This document shows positions 24,766 to 33,630 of a stretch of DNA of 64,000 nt, piece by piece (positions within the stretch are counted from its first letter, which is position 1; every line of letters begins with the position of its first letter). The notes beneath the pieces were generated by a model. That model was not told the DNA's origin. It made no database searches and saw nothing but the letters and a program-made list of their open reading frames with translations. The position numbers and the translations under genes are program-made. Origin of the DNA: Pandoraea aquatica (GTDB taxonomy: Bacteria > Pseudomonadota > Gammaproteobacteria > Burkholderiales > Burkholderiaceae); the NCBI RefSeq assembly GCF_902459565.1, contig NZ_CABPSN010000001.1:124001-188000 (forward strand). The letters are read 5' to 3'.

Positions 24766-27700
24766 TTAGTGGCCGGCGTTATCGGTATCTGCGTTGTGGT
24801 TGCTATGGTCGCCATGTGCCGGCGTGGCCGCGCTCCCTGCGCGACGGGCCTTGCGGCGCACGAGTCGCGTGTGCACGCCCGCAAAGACCAGCGGCACGAA
24901 AAAGAGCGTCGAGACCGTGGCGAACATCAGCCCGCCGATCACGGCGCGGCCCAGCGGCGCGTTCTGCTCCGCGCCTTCGCCCAGACCGAGCGCCATCGGC
25001 ACCATGCCGATGATCATGGCGAGCGCCGTCATGAGCACCGGGCGAATCCGGCTCGCGCCCGCTTCGAGCGCGGCCTTGAGCGGGGCCATGCCCGTTTCCA
25101 TCCGTTGCCGCGCGAACGCCACCACCAGAATACTGTTGGCGGTCGCGACCCCCATGGTCATGATGGCCCCCGTGAGCGCAGGCACCGACAAGCGTGTGCC
25201 GGTGAGGAACAGCATCCAGACGATGCCGGCCAGCGCAGCGGGCAGGGCGCTCACGATGATGAGCGGATCGACCCACGACTGGAAATTCACCACGATGAGC
25301 AGGTAGACGAGCACGATGGCCATCGCCACGCCGATGCCCAGCCCCATGTATGAGCTTTGCATCGTGCTGACCTGACCGCGCACCACGATCTGGCTGCCGC
25401 GCGGCAGGTCCTTGCGGGCTTGTGCGACGAGCTTGTTGATATCGTTCGCCACGCTGCCCAGATCCCGGCCTTCCACGCTGACGTAGATGTCGATGACCGG
25501 GCGAATGTTGTAGTGGCTGACCACGGCGAAGCGCTGTGTCGGCTCGACCTGCACGAAGTTGGCGAGCAGTTGCGGCTGGCCGTTGTTGCCCGTGCCCGCC
25601 ACCGGCAGGCGCAACAGATCGTCGATGGAGCTGATGCGGTACTGCGGCGACTGCACCGAGAGGCTGTACTCCACGCCGTTCTGTTCGTTGAACCAGAAGC
25701 CGGGCGACGTCTGCGAGCTGCCCGAGAGCGAAATCAGCACGTTCTGAGCGACGGCGTTGGCATTCAGATTCAACTGCTGCAAGCGCGAGCGGTCCATGTT
25801 CAGGTGAATCGTCGGCGCATTGACGCGTTGCTGAATATGCGTGTCGACGGTGCCCGGCACCTGGCGCACCTGCTTGAGCAGCTTGGTCGCTACATCGAAG
25901 TTCGCCAGTTGCTGATTCCCGCTGATCTGGATGTCGATGGCGGCGGGCAGGCCGAAGTTGAGAATCTGCGTGACGATGTCCGCCGGCTGAAAGAAGAACT
26001 CCACGCCGGGGAAGCGTTGCGGCAGCAAGGCCCGCAGCTTGTCGATGTATTCCGCGCTAGGACGATGGTCGGGGGTGAGCGCGATCTGGATTTCGCCGTC
26101 GAGCGTGCCGATCGTCCCAGCGTTGCTATAAGAAAGGTTGATACCGCTATACGGCAGGCCGAGGTTGTCGAGGATCGTTTCGAGTTCGTTGGCGGGCACG
26201 ACCTCGCGCACGACCTTCTCGACCTGATCGGCCAGACGCGCGGTTTCCTCGATGCGTGTGCCTGTCGGCGCGCGCATGTGCATGCGGATGTTGCCCGCAT
26301 CGACCGACGGGAAGAAGTCGGCCCCCAGCGCGAACACCAGTCCCATCGACAGCACGCAGAACGTCAGGAAGCTCATGGCGAAGACACGGCGGCGCACCAG
26401 CAAGGTGGACAGCACCACGATGTAGGCGGCGCGCATGCGCTCGAAGCTGGCGTCGAAGCGCAGGTAGATGCGGCGGAACACGCCGGGTTTCGCGTTCGGA
26501 TCCGTGGGGTGCGCGTGCCCCATGAGCAGCATGGCAAGCGTGGGCACCAGCGTGCGCGAGAGGATGTACGACGCGAGCATCGCGAACACCACCGCCTCGG
26601 CCAGCGGCACGAACAGGTAACGCGCCACGCCCGTCAGGAAGAACATCGGCACGAAGACGATACAGATACACAGCGTCGAGACGAGCGCGGGCACCGCGAT
26701 TTCCCCCGCGCCGTCGAGAATCGCCTGATGCAGCGGTGTCCCCATGTGGAGGTGCCGCTCGATGTTCTCGATGGTCACGGTCGCATCGTCGACCAGAATC
26801 CCCACCGCGAGCGCGAGCCCGCCCAGCGTCATGATGTTGATGGTCTGGCCGAGCGCGTGGAGTGCGAGCAGCGACGACAGGATCGAGAGCGGAATCGAGA
26901 TGGCGATGATGCAGGTGCTGCGCCAGTTGCCGAGGAACAGCAGGATCATGGCTGCCGTGAGGGCGGCGGCGATCAGCGCTTCGTGAATCACACCCTGCAC
27001 GGCGGCCTTCACGAAGACTGACTGGTCGAACAGCGCCGAGATGTGGAGGTCCGCCGGCAGGGCGGCGCGCGCCTCGGGCAGCAGCGCCTTCATGGCGTCG
27101 ACGACGGACAGCGTCGAGGCATCGCCCGTCTTCATGATCGACATCAGCACGCCGCGCTGACCGTTCTGACGCACGATGTTCGTCTGTGGCGAGAAGCCGG
27201 TGCGAACGTGAGCGACTTCGCGCAGATAGGTCGTCGCGCCATTCACGGTGCGTACCGGAATGTTGTTCAGCCCCTCGACCGTCGGCGGCGAGCCGTTCAT
27301 GTCGACGGTGTACTCGCGTGGCCCGATCTTCGCGGTACCGGTCGGCAGGATCAGGTTCTGCGCGTTGACGGCCGCGACCACGTCCTGCGCCGTCAGGCCC
27401 TTGGCGAGCAGAGCGCGCGAGTCGATGTCCACCGAGATCAGCCGCGTTTTGCCGCCATATGGATAGGGCACGGCGGCACCCGGGATCGTCACCAGTTGTG
27501 GACGCAGGAAGTTCAGCGCCGTGTCGTTAAGCGCCGGTTCCGACAGGCTGGGGCTCGACAGGCCCAACTGCATGACAGGAATCGACGAGGCCGAATAGCT
27601 GATGACGAGCGGCGGCGTCGCGCCGGGCGGCATCTGCTTGACCTGCGCCTGCTCGACCGCAACGACCTGTGCGATGGCCGTCTGAATATTGGCCGTCGGT

Positions 27701-27990
27701 TGCAGGAATATCTTGATGATGCCGATGCCCGGCAGCGATTGCGACTCGATGTGCTCGATGTTGTTGACGGTGGTCGTCAGGCCGCGTTCGTTGCCGGAGA
27801 TCATCCGGTCGGCGATGTCCTGTGCGGACAGCCCGTTATAGGTCCAGATGATGCTGATGACGGGGATGTTGATTTCCGGCAGCACGTCGACGGGCGTGCG
27901 CAACAGCGCGAGCGGCGTAGCGAGCAGGATCAGAATGGCCATCACGATGAACGTGTATGGCCGTTTGAGCGCAACGTTGACAATCCACAT
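24766..27990 (-). CDS. RND efflux permease
   Basis: A 1074-residue proton-driven RND permease with the usual 12-helix duplicated fold and two periplasmic loops. It starts MWIVNVALKRPYTFIVMAIL. Transmembrane helix 4 keeps the paired acidic residues (AVGILVDDATVTIENI, Asp401/Asp402), but helix 10 reads GVATANSILVV, with Ala951 where AcrB-type pumps have the relay Lys. The C-terminus is His/Asp/Asn-rich (HGDHSNHNADTDNAGH), unusual for drug pumps and suggestive of metal binding. It heads the five-gene block with adaptor, outer-membrane factor and two-component system. Substrate is unknown; the CusRS-like regulator hints at metals, the paired Asp at drugs. Confidence 0.93.
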   Translation of the reverse strand: MWIVNVALKRPYTFIVMAILILLATPLALLRTPVDVLPEINIPVISIIWTYNGLSAQDIADRMISGNERGLTTTVNNIEHIESQSLPGIGIIKIFLQPTANIQTAIAQVVAVEQAQVKQMPPGATPPLVISYSASSIPVMQLGLSSPSLSEPALNDTALNFLRPQLVTIPGAAVPYPYGGKTRLISVDIDSRALLAKGLTAQDVVAAVNAQNLILPTGTAKIGPREYTVDMNGSPPTVEGLNNIPVRTVNGATTYLREVAHVRTGFSPQTNIVRQNGQRGVLMSIMKTGDASTLSVVDAMKALLPEARAALPADLHISALFDQSVFVKAAVQGVIHEALIAAALTAAMILLFLGNWRSTCIIAISIPLSILSSLLALHALGQTINIMTLGGLALAVGILVDDATVTIENIERHLHMGTPLHQAILDGAGEIAVPALVSTLCICIVFVPMFFLTGVARYLFVPLAEAVVFAMLASYILSRTLVPTLAMLLMGHAHPTDPNAKPGVFRRIYLRFDASFERMRAAYIVVLSTLLVRRRVFAMSFLTFCVLSMGLVFALGADFFPSVDAGNIRMHMRAPTGTRIEETARLADQVEKVVREVVPANELETILDNLGLPYSGINLSYSNAGTIGTLDGEIQIALTPDHRPSAEYIDKLRALLPQRFPGVEFFFQPADIVTQILNFGLPAAIDIQISGNQQLANFDVATKLLKQVRQVPGTVDTHIQQRVNAPTIHLNMDRSRLQQLNLNANAVAQNVLISLSGSSQTSPGFWFNEQNGVEYSLSVQSPQYRISSIDDLLRLPVAGTGNNGQPQLLANFVQVEPTQRFAVVSHYNIRPVIDIYVSVEGRDLGSVANDINKLVAQARKDLPRGSQIVVRGQVSTMQSSYMGLGIGVAMAIVLVYLLIVVNFQSWVDPLIIVSALPAALAGIVWMLFLTGTRLSVPALTGAIMTMGVATANSILVVAFARQRMETGMAPLKAALEAGASRIRPVLMTALAMIIGMVPMALGLGEGAEQNAPLGRAVIGGLMFATVSTLFFVPLVFAGVHTRLVRRKARRAGSAATPAHGDHSNHNADTDNAGH

Positions 27991-28238
27991 GATTCAGACG
28001 CGCTCGGGCGCAGTCACAGGCGTACGGACAAGGGCGGCGCCAACAACGCGCACGCGGGCGCGCCACCGGTACCGGAAGGAACGCCGCCATGTTATGGGCG
28101 CACCCCCAACGCCAAAATGGCGCGAATATGGCGAAATTGACAGAATTCGCGGCGCCGCCCGGAAACCCCCGTCGCATAAGGCCTGACACATCGCCCTATC
28201 AATCAGAGTGGCATATTACGGCGTGTTGCGTTATAAAG

Positions 28239-28274
28239 TTGACACACTAAAAGTCGTCGTCCGATAGCCTATCG
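28239..28274 (+). promoter_or_regulatory. Candidate promoter and palindrome for the DyP-encapsulin operon
   Basis: TTGACA (28239-28244), 17-base spacer, CGATAG (28262-28267). The -10 hexamer is half of the palindrome CGATAGCCTATCG (28262-28274), so a repressor or activator bound there would control it. The DyP ATG is 57 bases further. The rest of the 27991-28331 gap, which must also hold the RND operon promoter on the other strand, shows nothing I can assign. Confidence 0.5.
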
Positions 28275-28331
28275 CCCACGCGGGACCGGGCGTCGGCGAC
28301 TTCGAGAACTCCCGTCCCACGCAGGAAAGCA

Positions 28332-29453
28332 ATGACAGAACGTCTGACGTCTCCTCCTCCCGAACCGCAGCCGGTTTCCGGCAAAGTGACCCGCAGCGCC
28401 ATCTTCCTCGTCGCCACGATTCGCGACGACGAGGCCGCGCACGCCGCCGTGCGGGGCTGGTGTGCCGATGTGGCCGCGTATGTCCGATCTGTGGGCAAAC
28501 GTGTGCCGACCGGCAATCTGACCTGTGTGGCTGGCTTTAGCGACAGCGCATGGGACCGCCTGTTCGGCGATCCGCGCCCGGCCGAGCTGCATCCGTTCCG
28601 TGAGTTCGGCGCAGGCAAGCGGCACGCCCCGGCCACGCCCGGCGATCTGCTGCTGCACATTCGTGCCGAACAGATGGACCTGTGCTTCGACCTCGCCACG
28701 CTGTTGCTCAACAAGCTGGGCGATGCGGTGAGCGTCGTCGACGAAGTGCACGGCTTCCGCTATTTCGATATGCGCGCGATGATCGGCTTCGTCGACGGCA
28801 CCGAGAACCCGGAAGGTCAGGAGGCGTTCGACTTCACGGTCATGGGCGACGAAGACCCCGAGTTCGCCGGCGGCAGCTATGTTCTCGTGCAGAAGTATCT
28901 GCACGACATGACGGGCTGGAACGCGCTGCCGGTGGAAGTGCAGGAGCGCATCATCGGCCGTACCAAGTTCTCGGATGTCGAACTGGACGAGGACGTGAAG
29001 CCGAGCAATTCGCACAGCGCCCTGACCACGCTCGAAGTCGACGGTAAAGAAGTCAAGATCCTGCGCGACAACATGCCGTTCGGCCGCCCGGGATCGGGTG
29101 AGTTCGGCACGTTCTTCATCGGCTATGCGCGCTCGCCGTGGCCCATCGAGCAGATGCTCGAAAACATGTTCGTCGGCAAACCACCCGGCAATTACGACCG
29201 CTTGCTGGATTTCAGCACAGCGGTGACCGGCGGGTTGTTCTTCGTGCCGTCGGCCCCGCTGCTGGAAGAACTCGCTGATCGCGCGCCGCAAGCGGCCGCC
29301 ACCGAATCCAGCCATGTCATCAAGACGTTGATCGACGCACAGCCCTCGGGCGTGCAAGTGTTCGACGCCGCTACCGCTTCTCATCAGGCGAGCCCCGCAG
29401 TCGCGGACGGCTCGCTGCAAATCGGATCGCTCAAAGGAGTTTCTCAGGCATGA
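28332..29453 (+). CDS. DyP-type peroxidase, encapsulin cargo
   Basis: A 373-residue heme peroxidase of the dye-decolorising family, type B-like. The signature GFVDGTENP holds the catalytic Asp155; the proximal heme ligand is His228 in SNSHSALTT, and the distal Arg245 lies in ILRDNMPFG. It uses peroxide to oxidise dyes, phenols or other reductants. The C-terminus has an Ala-rich linker and ends DGSLQIGSLKGVSQA, which matches the encapsulin targeting peptide of DyP cargo proteins (SLxIGSLKG-type). Its stop overlaps the encapsulin start by four bases. The protein should therefore be packed inside the shell encoded next. Confidence 0.96.
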   Translation: MTERLTSPPPEPQPVSGKVTRSAIFLVATIRDDEAAHAAVRGWCADVAAYVRSVGKRVPTGNLTCVAGFSDSAWDRLFGDPRPAELHPFREFGAGKRHAPATPGDLLLHIRAEQMDLCFDLATLLLNKLGDAVSVVDEVHGFRYFDMRAMIGFVDGTENPEGQEAFDFTVMGDEDPEFAGGSYVLVQKYLHDMTGWNALPVEVQERIIGRTKFSDVELDEDVKPSNSHSALTTLEVDGKEVKILRDNMPFGRPGSGEFGTFFIGYARSPWPIEQMLENMFVGKPPGNYDRLLDFSTAVTGGLFFVPSAPLLEELADRAPQAAATESSHVIKTLIDAQPSGVQVFDAATASHQASPAVADGSLQIGSLKGVSQA

Positions 29454-30280
29454 ATAACCTGCATCGCGAACTGGCCCCCATTTCGAGCGCCGCATGGGCG
29501 CAGATCGAAGAAGAAGTGGCCCGCACGTTCAAACGTACCGTCGCCGGCCGTCGCGTGGTCGACGTGAAGGGGCCGGGCGGTCTCGCGCTCTCCGGCGTGG
29601 GCACCGGTCATCAGAAAGCCATCGACGCGCCGCTCGACGGCGTGAGCGCGCGTCAGCGCGAAGTGTTGTCGCTCGTGGCGTTGCGCGTGCCGTTCGAGCT
29701 CTCGCGTGAAGCCATCGACGATGTCGAGCGCGGCGCGAACGACTCGGACTGGCAACCGGCCAAGGACGCTGCGATCAAGCTGGCCTATGCCGAAGATCGC
29801 GCGATCTTCGACGGCTACGAAGCCGCACGCATCACGGGCGTGCGACAGGGCACGTCGAATCCGGTGCTGCCGCTGCCGGACAACATCGCCGATTACCCGA
29901 CGGTCATTGCCAAGGCGCTCGAACAACTGCGTCTGGAAGGTGTCGACGGTCCGTACAGCGTGCTGCTCGGCGCCGACGCCTACACGGCCGTGGCCGAAGC
30001 CAACGATCAGGGCTATCCGATTCTCGAGCACATCGGTCACATCGTGAGCGGCGAGATCATCTGGGCCCCGGCCATCGATGGCGGCTGCATCGTCTCGACG
30101 CGCGGCGGCGACTACGAAATGCACATCGGTCAGGACATCTCGATCGGCTATCTCGACCACACGGCCACCACGGTTCGCCTGTATCTGGAAGAGACGTTCA
30201 CGTTCCTGATGCTCACGGCCGAGGCCAGCGTGTCGGTCGGTAACGCCAAGCCCGCCGGTGCTAAGAAGAAGTCGAAGTAA
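29450..30280 (+). CDS. Family 1 encapsulin shell protein
   Basis: A 276-residue HK97-fold shell protein (linocin M18-like) that self-assembles into an encapsulin nanocompartment around the DyP peroxidase. Typical regions: LHRELAPISSAAWAQIEEEV, FKRTVAGRRVVDVKGP, VPFELSREAIDDVERGAND, EDRAIFDGYEAARITGV, and the C-terminal MHIGQDISIGYLDHTATTVR and YLEETFTFLMLTAEA. Coding starts inside the DyP stop (ATGA), so translation is coupled and cargo:shell ratio may be set this way. It is about ten residues longer than classical 264-266-residue shells, ending in a Lys-rich tail (KPAGAKKKSK). A strong terminator follows. Confidence 0.96.
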   Translation: MNNLHRELAPISSAAWAQIEEEVARTFKRTVAGRRVVDVKGPGGLALSGVGTGHQKAIDAPLDGVSARQREVLSLVALRVPFELSREAIDDVERGANDSDWQPAKDAAIKLAYAEDRAIFDGYEAARITGVRQGTSNPVLPLPDNIADYPTVIAKALEQLRLEGVDGPYSVLLGADAYTAVAEANDQGYPILEHIGHIVSGEIIWAPAIDGGCIVSTRGGDYEMHIGQDISIGYLDHTATTVRLYLEETFTFLMLTAEASVSVGNAKPAGAKKKSK

Positions 30281-30306
30281 ATCGTCTAAGTTTTTGACGA
30301 AGCAAT

Positions 30307-30347
30307 AAAAAACGGCTGAAGGCGGCGAACCGCTTTCAGCCGTTTTT
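30307..30347. terminator. Bidirectional rho-independent terminator
   Basis: Long stem AACGGCTGAAGGCGG/CCGCTTTCAGCCGTT (one bulge) with a GNNA-type loop, flanked by A-run on the left and T-run on the right, so it can stop both the encapsulin operon (plus) and the ArnT-like gene (minus, stop at 30375). Confidence 0.9.
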
Positions 30348-30374
30348 CTATGCCGCCGGTCTGGCGGCAATCGC

Positions 30375-32135
30375 TCAGTTGGTCGCGGGCGACGATGCCG
30401 CAGCCGGCGCTGCCGGGGCCGTGCTACCGCTTGCCGGTTCCCCGGCCATCGGCTTTTCGATGATCACGCGACGGTTGTCGCGCGCAATCACCTTCATCGG
30501 CAGATTCAACGTCTCCAGCACAGCGAACTTGTCCGGATCGACCAGGGCAAGCGCCTTGGGGTCTTCCATCCAGACGTCCACGAACTTCTCAAGCGTCGGT
30601 ACCCAACTGTCGGGGGCCTGCGAGATGCCGAACTCCAGCTCGTCCTGCACGGCGACCATGATCATCGGCTGACGCAGGTAGTACGGCATGGTGTGGTCGA
30701 GCGTGCCGACCGAGTAGAACGGCGTGTCCGGTCCCAGACGATCCATCTCCGCACGCACGGCAGGCACCAGATCGATACCCGAGCTGCCGCGCCCGAACGC
30801 CTCGTGCCCCGAGCCACCGATCATCGTGAACGCGAGCCACGTGGCCGCAAACGCCACCAGCGCCTGCTTGGTGCTGCGGGTGCTCAGCCAGCGGGTGATG
30901 CCGATGCCGATCAGGCCGACCACGCTGGCCGCATACAAGTAATACGAGAACGTGCGGTACGCCTCCACCGGGTTGCGGCTGTCCGAGTGATGCGACAGGA
31001 ACACCAGACACGTGACGATCGTCGCGATGAACAGCACGACGGACACGATGAGGTGTTTGCGCAGCGACTCGCGGGTCATGGTGGCCAGACCGAGGCCGAA
31101 CAGCATGGCGATAGCCGGCACAATCGGCAGCACATACGAGATGAGCTTCGAGTGCGACATCGAGAAGAAGCAGAAGATGAAGACCGCCCACACGGTGATC
31201 ATCAGCACCGGGCGGAATCCGTTCGCCTGAGGCGGCACGGCGCGCGAACCGGTAATGGCGCGCGGGATCGTCGAGAGCCACGGCAGGAAGCCGATCAACA
31301 GCACGGGCACGAAGTACCAGAGCGCGCCCGGACGATGGTGGTCCGGCTTCAGGAAGCGGTTGAAGTGCTCGTTGATGAAGAAGAAATCGAAGAACGACGG
31401 GTTGCGCGACATCACGGCTGCGAACCACGGCACCGTGATGGCCAGCATCACGATCAGTCCGCTCACGATGTGCAGACGTTTCCACAAAGCCCAGTCACGT
31501 GCGATCAGCGTGTAGATGACGAGCACGGCACCCGGCAGGACCACACCGATCAGCCCCTTGCTCAGGATCGACAGACCCATCGCCGCCCAGCACAGCCACA
31601 TCCAGTTGCGGGTCTGCGTGTCGGTCAGGCCCGGGCGCTGTGCCAGCAACAGCGCGCACAGGACCAGCGTCATCATGAACGACAGGCCCATGTCCAGCAC
31701 GTTGAAGTGGCCGAGCAGGCTCCACAGCGGGGCGCTTGCCAGGGCCAGCGCGGCGAACAGACCTGCGCGGGCGCTGAACACCCGACGGCCGGTGTAACCC
31801 ACGAGCAGCACGCCGCCGAACCCGGTCAGCGCCGTCCACAGACGCGCCTGCCAGTCGCCCAGGCCGAAGATCATGAACGTGAGGGCGTTCATCCAGGTCT
31901 GGAGCGGCGGCTTCTCGAAGTACAGATAGCCGTTGTAACGCGGCGTGACCCAGTCGCCAGTGGCCAGCATTTCGCGGGCCATCTCGGCGTAGCGGCCTTC
32001 GTCGCTGGGAATCAGATGCCGCAGGTTCAGGACACCGAACCAGACCAACGCGAACATCGCGATCAGCCAGAGCAGGGCGGTGGGGGAAATCGGCCAGGGC
32101 TCTAACCCGGCGTCACGTTGAGGACGTGTAGACAT
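30375..32135 (-). CDS. ArnT-like family 39 glycosyltransferase
   Basis: A 586-residue polytopic inner-membrane glycosyltransferase of the ArnT/PMT family. The first periplasmic loop has the family signature DEGRYAEMAREMLATGDWVT and YNGYLYFEKPPLQTW, and about 12 helices follow, with a C-terminal periplasmic domain. ArnT transfers 4-amino-4-deoxy-arabinose from undecaprenyl phosphate to lipid A, giving polymyxin resistance; other family members use other sugars, and no arnBCAD genes are nearby, so the donor is uncertain. ATG at 32135 is chosen because the longer frame (to 32258) would overlap the kinase gene and has no membrane segment. It lies 70 bases downstream of the two-component pair on the same strand and is probably its target. 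Confidence 0.88.
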   Translation of the reverse strand: MSTRPQRDAGLEPWPISPTALLWLIAMFALVWFGVLNLRHLIPSDEGRYAEMAREMLATGDWVTPRYNGYLYFEKPPLQTWMNALTFMIFGLGDWQARLWTALTGFGGVLLVGYTGRRVFSARAGLFAALALASAPLWSLLGHFNVLDMGLSFMMTLVLCALLLAQRPGLTDTQTRNWMWLCWAAMGLSILSKGLIGVVLPGAVLVIYTLIARDWALWKRLHIVSGLIVMLAITVPWFAAVMSRNPSFFDFFFINEHFNRFLKPDHHRPGALWYFVPVLLIGFLPWLSTIPRAITGSRAVPPQANGFRPVLMITVWAVFIFCFFSMSHSKLISYVLPIVPAIAMLFGLGLATMTRESLRKHLIVSVVLFIATIVTCLVFLSHHSDSRNPVEAYRTFSYYLYAASVVGLIGIGITRWLSTRSTKQALVAFAATWLAFTMIGGSGHEAFGRGSSGIDLVPAVRAEMDRLGPDTPFYSVGTLDHTMPYYLRQPMIMVAVQDELEFGISQAPDSWVPTLEKFVDVWMEDPKALALVDPDKFAVLETLNLPMKVIARDNRRVIIEKPMAGEPASGSTAPAAPAAASSPATN

Positions 32136-32205
32136 GAATACGAGGCTTTCCGGTCTTGAGGATGAAGTTGAGGTCGGTTGAGTGTTCGGGTCGGGACTGT
32201 CGAGG

Positions 32206-33630
32206 CTAACGAGGCTGACGCTGCTGGCCGGATCCACCGGCCTGCACATCGGGCGCATCGGGTGAATCGGTCACGTCGGGCGCATCTGCATTAGGCAGCG
32301 TCACCCGGACATGCAGCCCGCGCGGCGGTGACTGACTCGCGTCGGTCAGTTGCACCTGCCCGCCGAGGCGGTCGACGATGGCCCGCACGATCGCCAACCC
32401 CAGCCCTGTTCCGTCGCCACCGTGTTCGCGAGGCTCGCGGTGATCGGTGGCGCGGTAAAACGCGTCGAACACGCGTTCGCGTTTGTCGGCGTCGATCCCG
32501 GGGCCGGAGTCGATCACGTCGATTACGACGTCGCCCCCCTTGGCCGACAACTGTACCGAGACCGTGCCGCCGGCCGGCGTGTAGCGTACGGCGTTGCCGA
32601 CAATATTGCTCAGCAACGTGACGATGTCGCGCTTCGACCCTGCTACCCGCAGACCGGGCAAGCCGGAGCGGCCCGGCACACTGGTCGATGCGTCCGACAG
32701 ATCGAGCATGATCTGCTTGCGATCCGCCAGAACGAAAACATCTTCGAGCGCTTCATGTACGGCCGGGAGCAACGTCAGGGGATGGGCCGGAACGGTCGGC
32801 GCGCTCTGGGCGCGGGCCAGCGTCAGCAACTGTTCGATCAGCGTGCGTGTGCGATGCAGCCCGCTCTTGAGCTTGGTCAGCCGGTGACGCGTTTCGGCAT
32901 CGAGCGCGGCCGGTGCGAGTGCACGGTCGAGGTTTTCGGACTGAATCACCAGCGCGGTGACCGGCGAGCGCAGTTCGTGCGCGGCGTCCGCTACGAAGCG
33001 GCGTTGCTCGTCGAGCGCCTTGGCCAGCCGCGCCAGCAGACGGTTGATCGACACGATGAACGGCTCGATTTCCGTGGGGGCGCCTTGCGTGTCGAGGCCG
33101 CGCAGGTCGGTATCGCGTCGCTTGTCGACTTCGGCGGCCAGTTGCTGCACCGGACGCCAGGCGCGGCGCACCGTCAACACAATCGCGGCGATGAGTAGCG
33201 GCAGGAACCCGACGAAGGGCATTGCCGTGCGAAGTCCGCTATTGCGCGCGATTTCGTTGCGGCCTTCCGTCGGCTGCGCCACGACGATGCGCAGGTCCGG
33301 CTCGATGGTGCGCACGAAGGCTCGCCAGGTGTGGTCGCCGGTGTTGACCGTGTGGAAACCGTCGGACAGCGTCACAGGGAAGGTGCCGCCAAGGCGCTGC
33401 ACGGTCAGACGGTAGTCGTGATCCTGAATCGGCAGGCCGTGCATGGCCGAATCGGCCCCAGCCAGATTGCGCGTGTCGACGAGCGCGGCGAGTTGCAGCA
33501 GTTGGTCGTCCTGAAAGCGATAGGCTTCGCGAAAGGCCGCACCGTACGAGACGAAGCCCGCCACGATGGCCAGTGCCAGCGCGCAGGCCGAGAGCGTAAC
33601 GACGAGCCGTGACTGCAACGAACGCATCAT
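32206..33630 (-). CDS. Sensor histidine kinase (PmrB/QseC-like)
   Basis: A 474-residue kinase: N-terminal membrane helix (about 8-30), short periplasmic region of about 110 residues, second helix (about 140-158), HAMP, H-box FVADAAHELRSPVTAL (His218), N-box LLSNIVGNAVRYTP, DSGPGIDADKRERVFDAFYR and GTGLGLAIVRAIVDRLGG. The C-terminal tail after the catalytic domain is low-complexity (Asp/Pro/Gly/Gln). ATG at 33630 overlaps the response-regulator stop by four bases (ATGA), which decides against the upstream in-frame ATG at 33648. With the ArnT-like gene downstream it resembles the PmrAB logic of lipid A modification; the signal is unknown. Confidence 0.93.
   Translation of the reverse strand: MMRSLQSRLVVTLSACALALAIVAGFVSYGAAFREAYRFQDDQLLQLAALVDTRNLAGADSAMHGLPIQDHDYRLTVQRLGGTFPVTLSDGFHTVNTGDHTWRAFVRTIEPDLRIVVAQPTEGRNEIARNSGLRTAMPFVGFLPLLIAAIVLTVRRAWRPVQQLAAEVDKRRDTDLRGLDTQGAPTEIEPFIVSINRLLARLAKALDEQRRFVADAAHELRSPVTALVIQSENLDRALAPAALDAETRHRLTKLKSGLHRTRTLIEQLLTLARAQSAPTVPAHPLTLLPAVHEALEDVFVLADRKQIMLDLSDASTSVPGRSGLPGLRVAGSKRDIVTLLSNIVGNAVRYTPAGGTVSVQLSAKGGDVVIDVIDSGPGIDADKRERVFDAFYRATDHREPREHGGDGTGLGLAIVRAIVDRLGGQVQLTDASQSPPRGLHVRVTLPNADAPDVTDSPDAPDVQAGGSGQQRQPR

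Noticed and set aside
25357-27021. Open frame of 554 codons on the plus strand inside the RND permease
   Set aside because: Shadow of the permease; biased His/Arg/Asp composition and no start context.
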